20,846 nt of DNA from the NCBI GenBank assembly GCA_036897095.1, contig JAYMSP010003162.1:1-20846 (forward strand), in the 5' to 3' direction. The position numbers were made by a program, and so were the translations under genes. This document shows positions 20,329 through 20,846 of the stretch, in pieces. The notes below the pieces were generated by a model. The model saw nothing but the letters and a program-made list of their open reading frames with translations, did no database searches and was not told the origin of the DNA. Source of the stretch: Plantago elongata. Its lineage: Eukaryota > Streptophyta > Magnoliopsida > Lamiales > Plantaginaceae. How positions within the stretch are numbered: the stretch's first letter is position 1; each line of letters opens with the position of its first letter.

Positions 20329-20504
20329 TGTAAGACTATTGAATAATCAATCGTGTTTATTCATAAAATGATGTATGTTATATATACAAAATATAAGAAA
20401 TTATGTCTAATCTAATTAGAAATTAGAGGAATAAGACTAAATTAACTAAGAGTCTAATATATATAGCTATGTCTAATCTAACTAGGATATTACATAGTCT
20501 ATCA
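20329..20504 (-). repeat. 3' LTR of a Ty1/copia retrotransposon (176 bp)
   Basis: Read on the minus strand it starts TGATAGACTATG and ends CAATAGTCTTACA, giving the TG...CA ends and a matched short inverted terminus (TGATAGACTAT against TGTAAGACTAT). It directly follows a purine-rich GCGGGGGTA, a likely polypurine tract, and its first bases TGA form the stop codon of the RNase H frame. An AATAAA-type signal (ATGAATAAACACG) lies inside. The five bases at 20324-20328 (CTGTG) are the predicted target duplication. Confidence 0.78.
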
Positions 20505-20846
20505 TACCCCCGCAGTCGAAGCGGGAAGAAGTCTGACACTAAGACTGTCACGAATATCATCAAAGAGTATGTGCGGAAGTCCTTTCGTGAAGATATATGC
20601 TATTTGATAGCGAGAAGGAACATGGTGAATTCGAACTTTGCCTTTAGCAACCTTTTCACAGACAAAATGAATGTTCATCTCAATATGCTTCGTGCGTTGA
20701 TGTTGCACGGGGTTGCCGGAAAGATATATGGCGAAGACATTGTCGCAGTAGACCAAAGTAGCTTTAGTAATCGGACAACGTAGCTCCAGAAGAAGATTGT
20801 GAAGCCAACAAGACTCAGAAACGACGTTGGCAACGCCTCGATACTC
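20502..20846 (-). CDS. Ty1/copia polyprotein, C-terminal RNase H end, partial
   Basis: The frame is open from the right window edge to TGA at 20502-20504. It reads EYRGVANVVSESCWL, LLLEL, LVYCDN, IYLSGNPVQHQRTKHIEM, FVCEKVAKGKVRIHHVPSRYQ, IFTKGLP and ends PASTAGV, the standard C-terminus of plant copia RNase H, which removes genomic RNA during reverse transcription. The VYCDN Asp and the QHQRTKHIE block are present. No stop or frameshift is visible in these 115 codons. Several unusual residues (IAYIF where IADIF is typical, FAIYL where SAIYL is typical) suggest mild decay. It is antisense to the host SYT gene, and the rest of the element lies to the right. Confidence 0.93.
   Translation of the reverse strand, partial: EYRGVANVVSESCWLHNLLLELRCPITKATLVYCDNVFAIYLSGNPVQHQRTKHIEMNIHFVCEKVAKGKVRIHHVPSRYQIAYIFTKGLPHILFDDIRDSLSVRLLPASTAGV

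Noticed and set aside
20469-20783. A 104-aa plus-strand open frame
   Set aside because: It is antisense to the clear copia RNase H frame and resembles nothing known.
1-20846. A CRISPR array, tRNA or rRNA gene, or a biosynthetic gene cluster
   Set aside because: No regularly spaced repeats, no cloverleaf or rRNA-like stretch, and the three genes are unrelated housekeeping-type plant genes.

Overview
The window looks like nuclear DNA from a flowering plant, most likely a eudicot. It is AT-rich, the genes carry many GT-AG introns, the three gene families have clear plant-type members, and introns and spacers hold typical plant mobile DNA (Stowaway-like MITEs, L1-type LINE, Ty1/copia). The species cannot be named from the sequence. 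Gene models below were built by joining exons by eye where reading frame, splice sites and family sequence agree.

Region 1 (1-2209, +): the last five coding exons of a NAP1-related protein (NRP1/NRP2, SET-type histone chaperone), ending in an acidic tail. Its 5' part lies left of the window. Region 2 (2210-3706): spacer with the presumed NRP 3' UTR, a 214-bp Stowaway-like MITE with TA duplications, and the presumed MED27 promoter. Region 3 (3707-9636, +): a complete Mediator subunit 27 gene in seven exons (413 aa). Introns 1 and 2 are long and hold palindromes, an AT microsatellite and a second Stowaway-like MITE. Region 4 (about 10.05-13.24 kb): a transposon graveyard containing a solitary MITE-type end, a 5'-truncated and frameshifted L1-type LINE on the minus strand, a possible hAT BED-finger relic, and an RNase H-like (RVT_3) relic on the minus strand.

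Region 5 (13786 to beyond the right edge, +): a plant synaptotagmin of the SYT4/SYT5 (NTMC2 type 2) kind, with membrane anchor, SMP lipid-transfer domain and first C2 domain present; the second C2 domain should lie to the right. Its introns contain two large foldback structures and a tandem duplication. The last visible intron carries an antisense Ty1/copia element, of which only the RNase H end and one 176-bp LTR are in the window.

The three genes do unrelated jobs (chromatin, transcription, ER-plasma membrane contact sites), and I see no operon-like or cluster logic. I did not find a new multi-gene system. The most interesting signals are a synaptotagmin splice donor that lacks GT at the family-conserved exon junction (14134), a GC-AG intron in the same gene, and the long intronic inverted repeats that could form hairpin RNA.
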